DNA from: an uncultured SAR86 cluster bacterium
GTDB lineage: Bacteria; Pseudomonadota; Gammaproteobacteria; Magnimaribacterales; AG-339-G14
Reading direction: 5' to 3'
Assembly (NCBI GenBank): GCA_902578495.1
Contig: CACHCY010000005.1
Coordinates: 1-58,068, forward strand
Length of the DNA stretch: 58,068 nucleotides
The notes below the pieces were generated by a model. It made no database searches. It saw only the letters and a program-made list of their open reading frames with translations, and was not told where the DNA came from. Below are positions 43,225-52,547 of this stretch, piece by piece; position 1 is the first letter of the stretch, and each line of letters begins with the position of its first letter. Both the position numbers and the translations under genes were made by a program.

Positions 43225-44037
43225 AAAAACAATATTATCTATTAGTCTTGTATTTCCAATTTTTGCAGCAGTAGCTAAAACAAAATCACCCTTAAGGCGA
43301 GGACTTTCATTTATTGATTCCAAAGACTCTGCATCAAATAGATCAAAATAAATTACATTGATATTATTTTTTTTAAGGTAATTTATTTTATTTTTTAAGT
43401 CTTTTCTCTTAAAACCGTTCTTAAAAATAAGATTTTTCGTATCTACAAGCGTTGAATATATTTTTGCTGCCTGCATCTTTTCGTTTTCAGTCAGATAATT
43501 ATTCCTCGAGGACATTGCTAACCCAGAATTTTCTCTGGCAGTAGGTATGGTTATTAATTTGCATTTGAAATTATGCTTGATGATTAGTTCCTTTATTACG
43601 AGGGTTTGCTGAAAATCTTTTTCCCCCATGATGATTGAATTAGGTTGTATGATTTCTAAAAACTTTCTAATAATTGATGCTACTCCGTTGAAGTGTTCTG
43701 GACGATCTATCCCGCAAAGAAAATTGTTATATTTTGAAGTTTCTTGATGAATTCCATTTAAGAGTTCTTCAGATTTAGGCAGAAAGAGATAGTCACATTC
43801 CTTACTTATGAGTTTTAATTTATCTTCCTTTAAAGTCTTTGGATATGAATCAAAATCTTCATCTTTTCCAAATTGTAGAGGATTAACAAAAATAGAGACT
43901 ATAACTTCATATTCTAATTTTTTTGCTTCAGAAACTAATTTCAAATGTCCAGTATGAAGGTTCCCCATAGTTGGAACAAATGCAAGTTTTTTTGAATTTA
44001 ATGCTTCTAGTTCTTTATTTGATTTTATTATCTTCAA
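43216..44037 (-). CDS. panC: Pantothenate synthetase
   Basis: PanC ligates pantoate and beta-alanine with ATP. The 273-residue protein has VPTMGNLHTGHLKLV near residue 22 (HIGH-like), FVNPLQFGKDEDFDSYP, GEKDFQQ and the SSRNNYL (KMSKS-like) segment. The start is TTG, overlapping the panB TGA as TTGA, so panB-panC are coupled. panD is not in the window. Confidence 0.96.
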   Translation of the reverse strand: MKIIKSNKELEALNSKKLAFVPTMGNLHTGHLKLVSEAKKLEYEVIVSIFVNPLQFGKDEDFDSYPKTLKEDKLKLISKECDYLFLPKSEELLNGIHQETSKYNNFLCGIDRPEHFNGVASIIRKFLEIIQPNSIIMGEKDFQQTLVIKELIIKHNFKCKLITIPTARENSGLAMSSRNNYLTENEKMQAAKIYSTLVDTKNLIFKNGFKRKDLKNKINYLKKNNINVIYFDLFDAESLESINESPRLKGDFVLATAAKIGNTRLIDNIVFSI

Positions 44038-44849
44038 TCTAAAAAAGTATGCTCTTTTGATGGAAAAATGCCTTCTCTTACCTCATATACATAGGAACTA
44101 ATTGCTTCTTGAATAGAATTATTTTCAGCAAGGTAATCTTTAACAAATTTAGGTTTTGTTGCTAAGGGAGAAATTCCTAGCATATCGTGCAAGACCATAA
44201 TTTGCCCATCTGTTTTGGGCCCCGCTCCTATACCAATTGTTGGTATTGATAAATTATCCACTAAAGAATTTGTTAAAGAATCAGGAATGCATTCAAATAA
44301 AATCATTTCGGCTCCCGCATCTTGAAGTTCAATAGCTTCTTTAAGTATTTTTTTCTTATCCTCTGGATCTCTTCCTTGAACAGAATAACCTCCAATTCTA
44401 TTTATTGATTGAGGAGTAAGACCAATATGAGCACATATCGGAATGCCTTGCGAGGATAAAGTTTTTGTAATGTTCAACATCCATTGACCACCCTCAATTT
44501 TTATTGAATTTGCTCCTGCCTGCATAATCCTAGAAGCATTTTCAAAAGCGAGATCTTCGGTTGCACAACTCATGAAAGGCATATCCGCCATAATGTGTGC
44601 ACTCAAGTTTCCTTTTTTTACACATCTCAAATGATAAATAATATCTTCAACAGAAACCGGAAGAGTTGAATCGTGCCCTTGTATGACCATACCCAAGCTA
44701 TCTCCAACTAAGATCATCTCGACGCCATTGTCACTTAAAGTTTTTGAAAGAGTAGCGTCGTAGCAAGTAAGTGCAGAGAATTTAGTTTTATTCTTTTTGT
44801 GCTTTCTAAAATTTTCAATTGTAATTTCAGAAGATTTTACTGCGCTCAT
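44034..44849 (-). CDS. panB: 3-methyl-2-oxobutanoate hydroxymethyltransferase
   Basis: PanB makes ketopantoate from alpha-ketoisovalerate and methylene-tetrahydrofolate. The 271-residue protein has LTCYDATLSKTLSDNG, ILVGDSLGMVIQGHDSTLP (metal/substrate site) and IGIGAGPKTDGQIMVLHDMLG. It follows hldE by three bases on the same strand, so the pantothenate pair may be transcribed with LPS genes. Confidence 0.97.
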   Translation of the reverse strand: MSAVKSSEITIENFRKHKKNKTKFSALTCYDATLSKTLSDNGVEMILVGDSLGMVIQGHDSTLPVSVEDIIYHLRCVKKGNLSAHIMADMPFMSCATEDLAFENASRIMQAGANSIKIEGGQWMLNITKTLSSQGIPICAHIGLTPQSINRIGGYSVQGRDPEDKKKILKEAIELQDAGAEMILFECIPDSLTNSLVDNLSIPTIGIGAGPKTDGQIMVLHDMLGISPLATKPKFVKDYLAENNSIQEAISSYVYEVREGIFPSKEHTFLD

Positions 44850-44852
44850 AGC

Positions 44853-46199
44853 TCAAAAAGAGATTTTATTAATTATATTTGAAGTTGATTTTCCTTTGGC
44901 AAGTTTAACTAACTTAATTTGACCTCCATAAGACTCTACAAATTCCCCGCCAATAACTTGTTCTTTTGTATAGTCTGCTCCTTTTACTAATATACTAGGC
45001 TTCAGTTTTTTGATTAATTTCAGAGGATTTTCTTCATTGAAAATAATTACTTCGTCAACGTATTTTAATGCTAAAAGAATTTTTTTCCTTTCAGACTGGC
45101 CAATTATTGGCCTTTCAGGCCCTTTTAATTTGCTGATTGATTTATCAGAGTTAAGACCCACAATTAGCTTATCTCCGTAACTTCTTGCTTCTTTTAGTAA
45201 ATCTAAATGACCTGAGTGGATAATATCGAAGCAACCGTTTGTAAAAACAATAACTTGTTCTTTATTACCTTTTGAGGTCTCCAAACTGGTAACCTCTTCT
45301 ATGCTAACTGTGGAAGTTCCTAACTTAGAAACTGAAATTGAAGCTGCTAGATTAGCGAACTCAGCAGCAGAAAAAATATCATTGCCCTCAGACAAGGCTG
45401 CACCCAAGGCAGATATCGTTGTATCCCCTGCACCTGATACGTCAAATACCTCTTGAGGATAAGCATTTATGAAGTCTCCTATAATTTTTTTATTATATTT
45501 TTTGAGAACATACATTCCTTCTGAGCCTAGAGTTACTATCAGCGATTCCAAATTCAAATGCTCCAGCATTTTCTTTGCTTTATTTGCTAAATCTCTTTTA
45601 GAGCCCACCTTGCCCATAATATTTTCAAATTCAGATTTATTGGGAGTAATTAAATTTGCTCCTTTGTACTTTGTAAAATCTTTTCCCTTTGGATCAATTA
45701 GGATCTTTTTCTTTAGTTTTTTGGCAGATTGGATGAGCTTTCTTGCATTAAAAATAGTGCCCTTTCCATAGTCTGAAACTATTATTAAGTCTGTTTTAGC
45801 AATATTTTTAATAAATGTGTTAAATGTATTGGTTAGCTTGCTTCCATGAAAATACTGCTCGTAATCTATCCTTGCTAATTGCTGATTGGAAGACATCAAT
45901 CTTTGTTTGCAAATGGTTTGAAAACTTTTTTCTGATGTTAAATTAAACTTTATTTTTTCTGCCTTTAAATGTTCTTTCAATAAAGAACCAAAATGATCAT
46001 TGCCAGTAGCGCCAATAAGAAAAGGTTCGATTTCAAGATGCTTTAAATTATTTGCCACATTCGCTGCGCCACCCAATTGAAACTTAGACTCTTTGAATTT
46101 TACAACTGGTACAGGTGCTTCCGGAGAAATTCTTGAGGATTCTCCGTGGAGATACCAATCGATCATGACATCACCGATTACAGTTATTTTCTTTTTCAT
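44853..46199 (-). CDS. hldE: Bifunctional heptose-7-phosphate kinase / heptose-1-phosphate adenylyltransferase
   Basis: HldE makes ADP-heptose for the LPS inner core. A PfkB/ribokinase-type kinase covers residues 1-~315 (SRISPEAPVPVVKF, LGGAANVANNL, and the anion hole DVSGAGDTTISALG). A nucleotidyltransferase domain follows (FTNGCFDIIHSGHLDLL near 322, and GADYTKEQVIGGEFV). The 448-residue length is slightly shorter than E. coli's 477. It lies between a putative alpha/beta hydrolase and panB. Confidence 0.95.
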   Translation of the reverse strand: MKKKITVIGDVMIDWYLHGESSRISPEAPVPVVKFKESKFQLGGAANVANNLKHLEIEPFLIGATGNDHFGSLLKEHLKAEKIKFNLTSEKSFQTICKQRLMSSNQQLARIDYEQYFHGSKLTNTFNTFIKNIAKTDLIIVSDYGKGTIFNARKLIQSAKKLKKKILIDPKGKDFTKYKGANLITPNKSEFENIMGKVGSKRDLANKAKKMLEHLNLESLIVTLGSEGMYVLKKYNKKIIGDFINAYPQEVFDVSGAGDTTISALGAALSEGNDIFSAAEFANLAASISVSKLGTSTVSIEEVTSLETSKGNKEQVIVFTNGCFDIIHSGHLDLLKEARSYGDKLIVGLNSDKSISKLKGPERPIIGQSERKKILLALKYVDEVIIFNEENPLKLIKKLKPSILVKGADYTKEQVIGGEFVESYGGQIKLVKLAKGKSTSNIINKISF

Positions 46200-46202
46200 T
46201 TT

Positions 46203-47078
46203 TTAATTCAAGATAAAAGATTCTATATCAGAACTAAGTTGATCGCCCTTTTCCATTGGCAAGAAATGTGAAGCATCGTATGGTTTAAGCCTAAAATTAT
46301 GTTTTTTTTGGAGACTTTTTCTTGCGCCATCTCCCATGGTTGATGCAATTAATGCATAGGGCACGAATACTTTGCACTTTACTTTTTTTACGTATTTCCA
46401 TGTATCTAACGATGCGGTGTTGAAAACCTCTGATTCCCAATGAGGATGACAGCTTAAATAAGCCTTATCCTGTTCAACAATCATTCCTCCATTTAAGTAA
46501 TCTTGCAAAATATCATCATTCCAGGATTTATAGGCTCCTCTGCCTTTAAAGTGATTGAATGCTTCTTGCTTTGATGCAAATTCAAACCTTCTATTTTTTG
46601 CGGCCAAGACCATATGAGAAGTTTTATTCAATCTAAATAATTTTTTTACCCTTCCATAAGCAGAAAATTTGGGACCTGGTAAAACAGGATCTATCAAAAA
46701 TAATCTAGAAATTTCTGGGAACTCTGTTGAAAGCTTCAACGCAATAATTGCTCCCATTGAATGACCAGAAAAATATAATTCCTTTGAGGAAAATTTTTGA
46801 ACAAAGTCCTTTGCGTCATCAACAAATGAATTCCATGTAGAAAGTTTTCCCGAATCTGCATTTGCTGAAGATAATCCATGCCCTCTTTGATCTAAAGAAA
46901 TGATTTTGTAATTGTCTCCTAATTTTTTTGATAGATTGCTTAGAAAGCTATTGTAAGTCTCTGCATTGAAACCAGTGGCATGAAAGAAAAAGATCAAGTT
47001 TTCTGCTTCTTGGTTTCCATGGGTCAGATAGGAAAAATTTTCTCCTTTTGAATTCGTGTAGACTTCTCTGGTAAACAT
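46203..47078 (-). CDS. Alpha/beta hydrolase
   Basis: The 291-residue protein has the alpha/beta-hydrolase fold features: FFHATGFNAETY (oxyanion region), LDQRGHGLS, the nucleophile elbow SGHSMGA with Ser107, an Asp in FLIDPVLPG and a C-terminal His in DASHFLPMEKG. There is no signal peptide, so it is cytoplasmic. The substrate is unknown. It is three bases upstream of hldE on the same strand and divergent (8 bases) from a methyltransferase gene, so a role near envelope-glycan genes is only suggested by position. Confidence 0.85.
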   Translation of the reverse strand: MFTREVYTNSKGENFSYLTHGNQEAENLIFFFHATGFNAETYNSFLSNLSKKLGDNYKIISLDQRGHGLSSANADSGKLSTWNSFVDDAKDFVQKFSSKELYFSGHSMGAIIALKLSTEFPEISRLFLIDPVLPGPKFSAYGRVKKLFRLNKTSHMVLAAKNRRFEFASKQEAFNHFKGRGAYKSWNDDILQDYLNGGMIVEQDKAYLSCHPHWESEVFNTASLDTWKYVKKVKCKVFVPYALIASTMGDGARKSLQKKHNFRLKPYDASHFLPMEKGDQLSSDIESFILN

Positions 47079-47086
47079 TTTTTAAA

Positions 47087-47704
47087 GTGAATTGGATTAA
47101 AAATTTTAATAATCATATAGGTTTCCTTGATTTTTCTGAAGCAGAAAGACTTTTTGAATTAGCATCAGAAGCCTCAAAAAAAGGTCCTTGCCTTGAAATT
47201 GGAACATATTGTGGGAAGTCTTCGTTGGTCATTGCTGAGGCCTGTGCAGCTAATGATGCTTATCTAATAACAGTCGATCATCATATAGGCTCAGAAGAGC
47301 ACCAGCCTGGCGAAGAATATTTCGATAAAAATTTTTATGATGAAAGAATTGATAAATTTAATACTTATCCTGTTTTTAGGTCTTATATTGAGGATTTTCC
47401 TTACAAAGGATCTATATTGCCTGCAGTGGGTGATTCAAAAGAAGTAAGTTCACTCTGGCCAAAGAATTATGAGATTGGTCTTCTCTTCATTGATGGCAGT
47501 CATAGCAAAAAATCAGCATTTTCAGATTTTAAAGCTTGGAGTGATTTCGTTTGCAAAGATGGTTATTTACTCATTCATGATGTTTTTCCTGATCCTAATG
47601 ATGGAGGAAGGCCGCCCTATGAATTATTTGAATATGTAAAGGAAACAAATCATTATAAATTCATAGAGCTATACAAAACTTTAGGTATATTTAAAAAAAT
47701 TTAG
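47087..47704 (+). CDS. Class I SAM-dependent methyltransferase-like protein
   Basis: The 205-residue protein has a Rossmann methyltransferase motif, CLEIGTYCGKSSLVIAEAC, then ITVDHHIGSEEHQ and LLFIDGSHSKKSAFSDFKAW, resembling the Methyltransf_24 group. The start is GTG with only eight bases to the divergent hydrolase, and no clear ribosome-binding site. It is the only plus-strand gene within a 9 kb minus-strand LPS-related block. The substrate is unknown; polysaccharide methylation is a guess from context. Confidence 0.75.
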   Translation: MNWIKNFNNHIGFLDFSEAERLFELASEASKKGPCLEIGTYCGKSSLVIAEACAANDAYLITVDHHIGSEEHQPGEEYFDKNFYDERIDKFNTYPVFRSYIEDFPYKGSILPAVGDSKEVSSLWPKNYEIGLLFIDGSHSKKSAFSDFKAWSDFVCKDGYLLIHDVFPDPNDGGRPPYELFEYVKETNHYKFIELYKTLGIFKKI

Positions 47705-47705
47705 A

Positions 47706-48701
47706 CTACAACTTCTTAAAAAAGTCTCCTGCCGAAGTAAATCCATTCAATGCATTCGCAGCGAGAATATATGCTGCTGCAGTCCAAGTAGGTTTTTCAA
47801 TTGGCCAATATTTCTCATCATCAAAAACATAACCCATCCAGAAAATATTGTCTTTGGGATCTTTTAATTTACTTACTTTTTCAAAGAGATCCTTGGCTTT
47901 TTTTATCTCATCTATTTTATTTAGTGTTATTATTAATTCCGATGTTTCGGCTACAGTAATCCAAGGTCTATCGCTGACGCATCTACAGCCAAACTCTTCG
48001 TTAATAAAGATGTTCCATTTGGAATTAATTTTTCTAATAGCTTCTGATTTATCATAAATTCCTGCCAAAATTGGATAATACCAATCCATACTGTATCTTT
48101 CTTTTGAATCCCAATTCCTATCGAATCTAGGTTTGTTGTTTAAAAAAACTTTTTTTAGATCTGTAAGTGAACTTTCAATTTGATTAGAATTTTGGCCCAA
48201 CAAATCAAAAATTTTTTTATAAGCTTTCAAGCTCATATAGATTGATGAGTTACCTGTTTTTAAAGCATCGTCTAGCCACTTTCCATTTTCCATAGCCCAA
48301 GAGAATTCACCGAAATCAGTTTGCGCTGAGAGGGTAAACTCCAGAGACTTTTTAAGCGTTGGAAGCAAGTTTTCTAAGAATTTCAAATCTCCATAACTCT
48401 CATAATTATGTAGTGCTCCAATTGCAATATACGAAGAGAAGTTTGATTCTTTTCTAGAAGAAATATTTTTGTTGGCTTGATACTCTGAATACCATGATCC
48501 ATCATCCTCTTGATTATCAATAAGCCATTGGAAGCCTAGCGAAGATTTTTCTTTTTCTCCGAAAACATCCAAAGCCATGCAGCATTCAATATGGTCCCAA
48601 GGATCAAGAATTTTCTCTCTCTCTGAAGGAATTCCTCCCCATTCATCTTGACTCTCGGCAATGTATTCAGAAAGATGATTTAACTCAGATAAAGATTTCA
48701 A
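47706..48701 (-). CDS. Predicted alpha/alpha-toroid (prenyltransferase/terpene-cyclase-like or glycosidase-like) protein, function unknown
   Basis: I do not recognise a specific function. The 331-residue protein is built of repeated helices with aromatic turns such as QWLIDNQEDDGSWYSEY, DFGEFSWAMENGKWLDDA, DRPWITVAETSELIITL and KPTWTAAAYILAANAL. This is the pattern of alpha/alpha-barrel proteins of the squalene-cyclase/prenyltransferase superfamily. No DxDD cyclase motif is seen and there is no signal peptide. The longest frame begins at TTG. It lies nine bases downstream of a methyltransferase and GT4 pair, so it probably acts in the same glycan or lipid pathway. Confidence 0.7.
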   Translation of the reverse strand: MKSLSELNHLSEYIAESQDEWGGIPSEREKILDPWDHIECCMALDVFGEKEKSSLGFQWLIDNQEDDGSWYSEYQANKNISSRKESNFSSYIAIGALHNYESYGDLKFLENLLPTLKKSLEFTLSAQTDFGEFSWAMENGKWLDDALKTGNSSIYMSLKAYKKIFDLLGQNSNQIESSLTDLKKVFLNNKPRFDRNWDSKERYSMDWYYPILAGIYDKSEAIRKINSKWNIFINEEFGCRCVSDRPWITVAETSELIITLNKIDEIKKAKDLFEKVSKLKDPKDNIFWMGYVFDDEKYWPIEKPTWTAAAYILAANALNGFTSAGDFFKKL

Positions 48702-48710
48702 AACTAGATT

Positions 48711-49415
48711 CTAATTTTTTTCAAAATAAATAACTGTGCTTTTACCAATCAAAGGTTGCAATATTTTTTCTAGAAGTCTTGTGATGAAAGGTTTTTTCAT
48801 CATATCCCAAACTAGAAAGTCATGATATTTGTTAACTAAGTATGAATTGTCTTGATTCTCCCAAAATAAGCACTTTAACCACCAATACGGACTATGAAGT
48901 GCATGTTCACGATGTTTCTCTATGAATTTACAATTCCTTTCCTCAATCATTTTTCTTAGCTGCGTGTATTTAAAAATCCTCACATGTCCACCTGGTGTTA
49001 ATTGGTAATCTTTACTGAGAGACCAGCAAACCCATTCCGGAAAGAAGGAAGGAACACTCACAGCAATTTTACCTTTTCGCTTGGTGACTCTGATAATTTC
49101 ATCAACTGCGTAATCAACCTCTGGAATATGCTCAAGTACCTCTGAGCAAATCAAGTAATCAAAAGTCTCATCGGCAAAAGGAAGTTTTGTGGCATCAGTA
49201 CATCCAAAACTGCAACTTTTACTATCAGATTTTTCATCGAATTGTGGAAAATTATCTATTGCTTTCTGTACATCGTTTGGGTTTAAATCAAAACCATAAA
49301 CGTCTAAATTCGCATGCATGTATGCACCAAAACAATGCCGACCTTCTCCGCAACCCAGGTCAAGAACTTTTGCATTGTCTAAAAGATTAAGTTTTTGAAT
49401 ATTTATTGTTTGCAT
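48711..49415 (-). CDS. Class I SAM-dependent methyltransferase
   Basis: The 234-residue protein opens with the SAM-binding loop VLDLGCGEGRHCFGAY at about 17-32, then VYGFDLNPNDV and DYLICSEVLEHIPEVD (motif post II), placing it in the Methyltransf_11/25 group. The C-terminal 80 residues are Trp-rich and predicted to bind the substrate. It overlaps the GT4 glycosyltransferase by 29 bases, so it may modify the product of that enzyme. The substrate is unknown. Confidence 0.85.
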   Translation of the reverse strand: MQTINIQKLNLLDNAKVLDLGCGEGRHCFGAYMHANLDVYGFDLNPNDVQKAIDNFPQFDEKSDSKSCSFGCTDATKLPFADETFDYLICSEVLEHIPEVDYAVDEIIRVTKRKGKIAVSVPSFFPEWVCWSLSKDYQLTPGGHVRIFKYTQLRKMIEERNCKFIEKHREHALHSPYWWLKCLFWENQDNSYLVNKYHDFLVWDMMKKPFITRLLEKILQPLIGKSTVIYFEKN

Positions 49416-50646
49416 GATTCTCTATCATTTGATGATAAATATTTTCCAGTTTTAAAGCAGCATTGTGCCACGTAAATTTATCTTTAACCCTAGAGATGCC
49501 TTTGGCTACAAAATTTTTTCTTAAATCTTCATAAGAAAATAATTCATTTACAGCATCAACGATGGCATTCTCGTCTCCAGGAATAATAACCTTTCCTGCT
49601 TCTCCAATGATTTCCTTTAATGATCCGCCATCGGATACCACTGCGGGAACTCCACAAGCCATTGCTTCTGCAGCAGCAAAACCAAAACCTTCATACAAAG
49701 ATGGAATAACTACTACATGAGATGAACAATATTGTTTTCTTAATTCTGAATGAGATAGACCTGATACAAAATTTATATCATCTTTGAGGTCTAAACTATT
49801 TATGAGTCGTTCTGTATGCCCTTCTTCTCTTATTTTTCCTAAAATACTCAATTTAGCTTTTGGATAGTTTTTTTTGATTTTTGGAAAAGCTTTGATCATG
49901 AAATCTAAACCTTTCATTGGTACGTCAGAGCTTGCTATGGATAATATTTTGTATTCCTCATAAGGCTTTTCGGAAGGATAGAAAAAACTTAAATCTATGC
50001 CGTTGTGAACAACTTCAATACTTGCCTCTTTCAATGAAAAATCCTTAACAACATCTCTCCCAGAAGATTCAGAGGGAACAACAATTTTTTTTAATTTTTT
50101 TGCAACCTTTATCTGAGTTGGAATGAATGAGTGCCATCTTTTTATAAGGAGTTTTAAAAAAAAATCATTTGTACTCTTTAGCTGAAATTCTAAATCTTTC
50201 GTAATTGGATGATGGATAGTTGTCACTAAAGGAAGTTTCTGTTGAAGAGAAATAAGTTCTTTACATAAAGTTTGATTGTCATGGATTACATCAAATTGGT
50301 CAGCGTTTTCTTCAATAAATTTCTCTAGTCTTGGACCAAAAGTATGTGGCTCAGGAAAACCACCAGTATTTGCGCTGATCCATTCTTTCAAGTTATTCAA
50401 AGATAATAATTCTGAAAATTTAACGTTAAGAAACTTATTTTTTTTTGAAAATAAGTCAAGGCTGGGTATTTTAACTAGTTTGATATCTTTTCTTATTTCC
50501 GGATAAGGAGGACCAGAAATGACAGTAACCTCATGCCCAAGATCCGATAGAGCTCGACTTAGATAGTTTATGTAAATACCTTGACCTCCTGAAGAAGGAT
50601 TACCTCTGTAAGTTATCAAGCCGATTTTTAATTTTTTCTTATTCAA
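49387..50646 (-). CDS. Glycosyltransferase family 4
   Basis: This GT-B-fold retaining glycosyltransferase has an N-terminal acceptor domain (KIGLITYRGNPSSGGQGIYI), an interdomain VVPSESSGRDV, KAKLSILGKI and the EX7E donor motif EGFGFAAAEAMACGVP. In gene order it occupies the waaG-like position next to the heptosyltransferase, so it may add a core hexose; that is inference. I prefer the TTG at 50646 (8-base overlap with the upstream gene and a purine-rich sequence before it); an earlier TTG at 50670 would add eight residues. Confidence 0.88.
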   Translation of the reverse strand: MNKKKLKIGLITYRGNPSSGGQGIYINYLSRALSDLGHEVTVISGPPYPEIRKDIKLVKIPSLDLFSKKNKFLNVKFSELLSLNNLKEWISANTGGFPEPHTFGPRLEKFIEENADQFDVIHDNQTLCKELISLQQKLPLVTTIHHPITKDLEFQLKSTNDFFLKLLIKRWHSFIPTQIKVAKKLKKIVVPSESSGRDVVKDFSLKEASIEVVHNGIDLSFFYPSEKPYEEYKILSIASSDVPMKGLDFMIKAFPKIKKNYPKAKLSILGKIREEGHTERLINSLDLKDDINFVSGLSHSELRKQYCSSHVVVIPSLYEGFGFAAAEAMACGVPAVVSDGGSLKEIIGEAGKVIIPGDENAIVDAVNELFSYEDLRKNFVAKGISRVKDKFTWHNAALKLENIYHQMIENHANNKYSKT

Positions 50647-51595
50647 AACTTTCTTCTTTAAGCATCTCAATAATAAGAGAAGGATTTATTTCAGTCATTT
50701 GTGATTTCTTGATCACTCTTTGATGATCAAAAACAGGTCCTACTTTTGAAGGATCTGTAGGTCCAAATAAAAAAATTCCAGATAATCCTAATCCTGCACA
50801 TATATGAGTTAGGCCTGTATCGACTCCTATAAAAAATGAACACTTATCAAACTCTTCTTTGATCTCATGAAAATTATCAGTTTCCAGCTTCATGGCTCTA
50901 GAATTAATTTTATTTATTTCTTTAAAGTAATTTAATTGATTCTCTCCATGCACAGGTATGCAAATATCTAAGTTGAAATTGTTTAAGTAATCAGCTAATT
51001 TTTTCCAATAATCTAAGGGATATTCTTTATTTCTCCTGCTGGATCCGTGAACAAAAATAATCTTATTTGTTTTATCTAAGCCTTCTTGCTTAAAACCATA
51101 ATCATGTTCTTCGTTTAGCTCATAATTTAAACTTTCTGAAGCTAGTTTTTTCATTCTCATTACAGCATGTTCTTCCTTAGTTACATTTTTTCTTTTGTCG
51201 TATAAAAATGTTAAGAGCCCTTCTTTTGCTGATCTAAAGTTATATCCAATAAAATTTTTGGATCTGGAGATTTTTTTGATTTTTGATCCTATAATTTGAG
51301 TTCTCATCAATCCTTGAAAATCAATTACAAAGTCATAAGTGATATTTTTAAATGATGCATTTATTTCTTCATTCAAATTCTGAAGTCTTTTCACAAAAGA
51401 TTGATTTTTTGTTTCTCTTAATGATATTGAAAAAAAATTGTCGATAGACTTATTTAATTTTGCTGTATTGAGAAATGTGCTATCAACTAGAAAATCTACT
51501 CTAGATTCAGGGTAATTCTTTTTTATGTCTTCTATGGCTGGAAAAGAATGAATTATATCTCCCAGAGAAGAAGTTTTTATTATCAAGATTTTCAA
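50639..51595 (-). CDS. waaC: ADP-heptose:LPS heptosyltransferase (WaaC-like, GT9)
   Basis: GT9 enzymes transfer L,D-heptose to Kdo or heptose of the LPS core. The 318-residue protein begins KILIIKTSSLGDIIHSFPAIEDI, closest to WaaC. It has VIDFQGLMRT near residue 99 and the donor-site GVDTGLTHICAGLG near 260. It is the only heptosyltransferase in the window, and WaaF versus WaaC cannot be settled with certainty. The start is TTG overlapping the ilvE TGA (TTGA). The ilvE-heptosyltransferase adjacency matches pseudomonad core loci. Confidence 0.88.
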   Translation of the reverse strand: MKILIIKTSSLGDIIHSFPAIEDIKKNYPESRVDFLVDSTFLNTAKLNKSIDNFFSISLRETKNQSFVKRLQNLNEEINASFKNITYDFVIDFQGLMRTQIIGSKIKKISRSKNFIGYNFRSAKEGLLTFLYDKRKNVTKEEHAVMRMKKLASESLNYELNEEHDYGFKQEGLDKTNKIIFVHGSSRRNKEYPLDYWKKLADYLNNFNLDICIPVHGENQLNYFKEINKINSRAMKLETDNFHEIKEEFDKCSFFIGVDTGLTHICAGLGLSGIFLFGPTDPSKVGPVFDHQRVIKKSQMTEINPSLIIEMLKEESFE

Positions 51596-52530
51596 TTATC
51601 AGAAATATTAGTTAACCATTCAGGGAATAAAATGTTCTCCCCCCTTACATGATTAGAGTATTTTGATTGAAGAATCTTGGTAATAGGTCCTCTTTGACCA
51701 TTTGATATTTTACTTTTATCAACAAATGTTATTGGTAATACCTCTGCTGCGGTTCCTGTAAAAAACAGTTCATCTGCCTGAATAACCTCTTCTGGAGAGA
51801 TGTTTTGTTCAATGACATCAATTTTTTCATTCTTAGCTAAATCAATAATGCTTTTTCTTGTAATACCATTAAGTGAAGCTTCAACATCAGGAGTGAATAT
51901 TTTCCCATCTTTCACCATGAAAAAATTTTCTCCAGAACCTTCAGCAACATTTCCTTCAGTATCTAACATTAATGCTTCATCAAAGCCTGCTTCAAGTGCT
52001 TCATTAAGAGCAACAATAGAATTAACGTAGTTTCCGTTAACTTTTGATCTCGAAACTTTATTTCCTCTTTGTCTTGTAAAGCTGGATAGTTTTACTTTGA
52101 TTCCTTTCTCATAAAGCTCTGGAGAAAGGTAGCTTGGCCAGTACCAAGCAGCGACAATACAGTGAACTTTAAGATTATCAGCCCTAAGTCCCAAGCCTTC
52201 AGAACCATAAAAACACATAGGCCTTATATATGCTTCCTCTAATTTATTTCTTTTTACGACTTCTATTTGAGCTTTATTTATTTCGTCTTTTGAATAAGGA
52301 ATTTTTAATTTAACTGTTTCAGCTGATTCAAAAAGGCGATCTGTATGGTCCTTAAGACGGAAAATCGTTGGTCCTTGCGTGGTAGAATAAGCTCTAACAC
52401 CTTCAAATACGCCTAATCCGTAATGAAGAGTATGAGTTAAAACATGAACCTTGGCATCTTTCCAGTCAACATACTGACCGTCAAACCATACAACGCCATC
52501 TATATTATCAAGGCCTTTTGAAGTATCCAT
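51592..52530 (-). CDS. ilvE: Branched-chain amino acid aminotransferase
   Basis: IlvE is a fold-type IV PLP enzyme transaminating Leu, Ile and Val. The 312-residue protein has LTHTLHYGLGVFEGVRAY, the PLP lysine in RSKVNGNYVNSIVA (near residue 163), EGSGENFFMVKDG and the phosphate-binding LNGITRKS. It is first in the LPS-core block, and algC is divergent with only 17 bases between, so promoters must overlap coding sequence. Confidence 0.95.
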   Translation of the reverse strand: MDTSKGLDNIDGVVWFDGQYVDWKDAKVHVLTHTLHYGLGVFEGVRAYSTTQGPTIFRLKDHTDRLFESAETVKLKIPYSKDEINKAQIEVVKRNKLEEAYIRPMCFYGSEGLGLRADNLKVHCIVAAWYWPSYLSPELYEKGIKVKLSSFTRQRGNKVSRSKVNGNYVNSIVALNEALEAGFDEALMLDTEGNVAEGSGENFFMVKDGKIFTPDVEASLNGITRKSIIDLAKNEKIDVIEQNISPEEVIQADELFFTGTAAEVLPITFVDKSKISNGQRGPITKILQSKYSNHVRGENILFPEWLTNISDN

Positions 52531-52547
52531 ATTTAAATTAGAACCAA

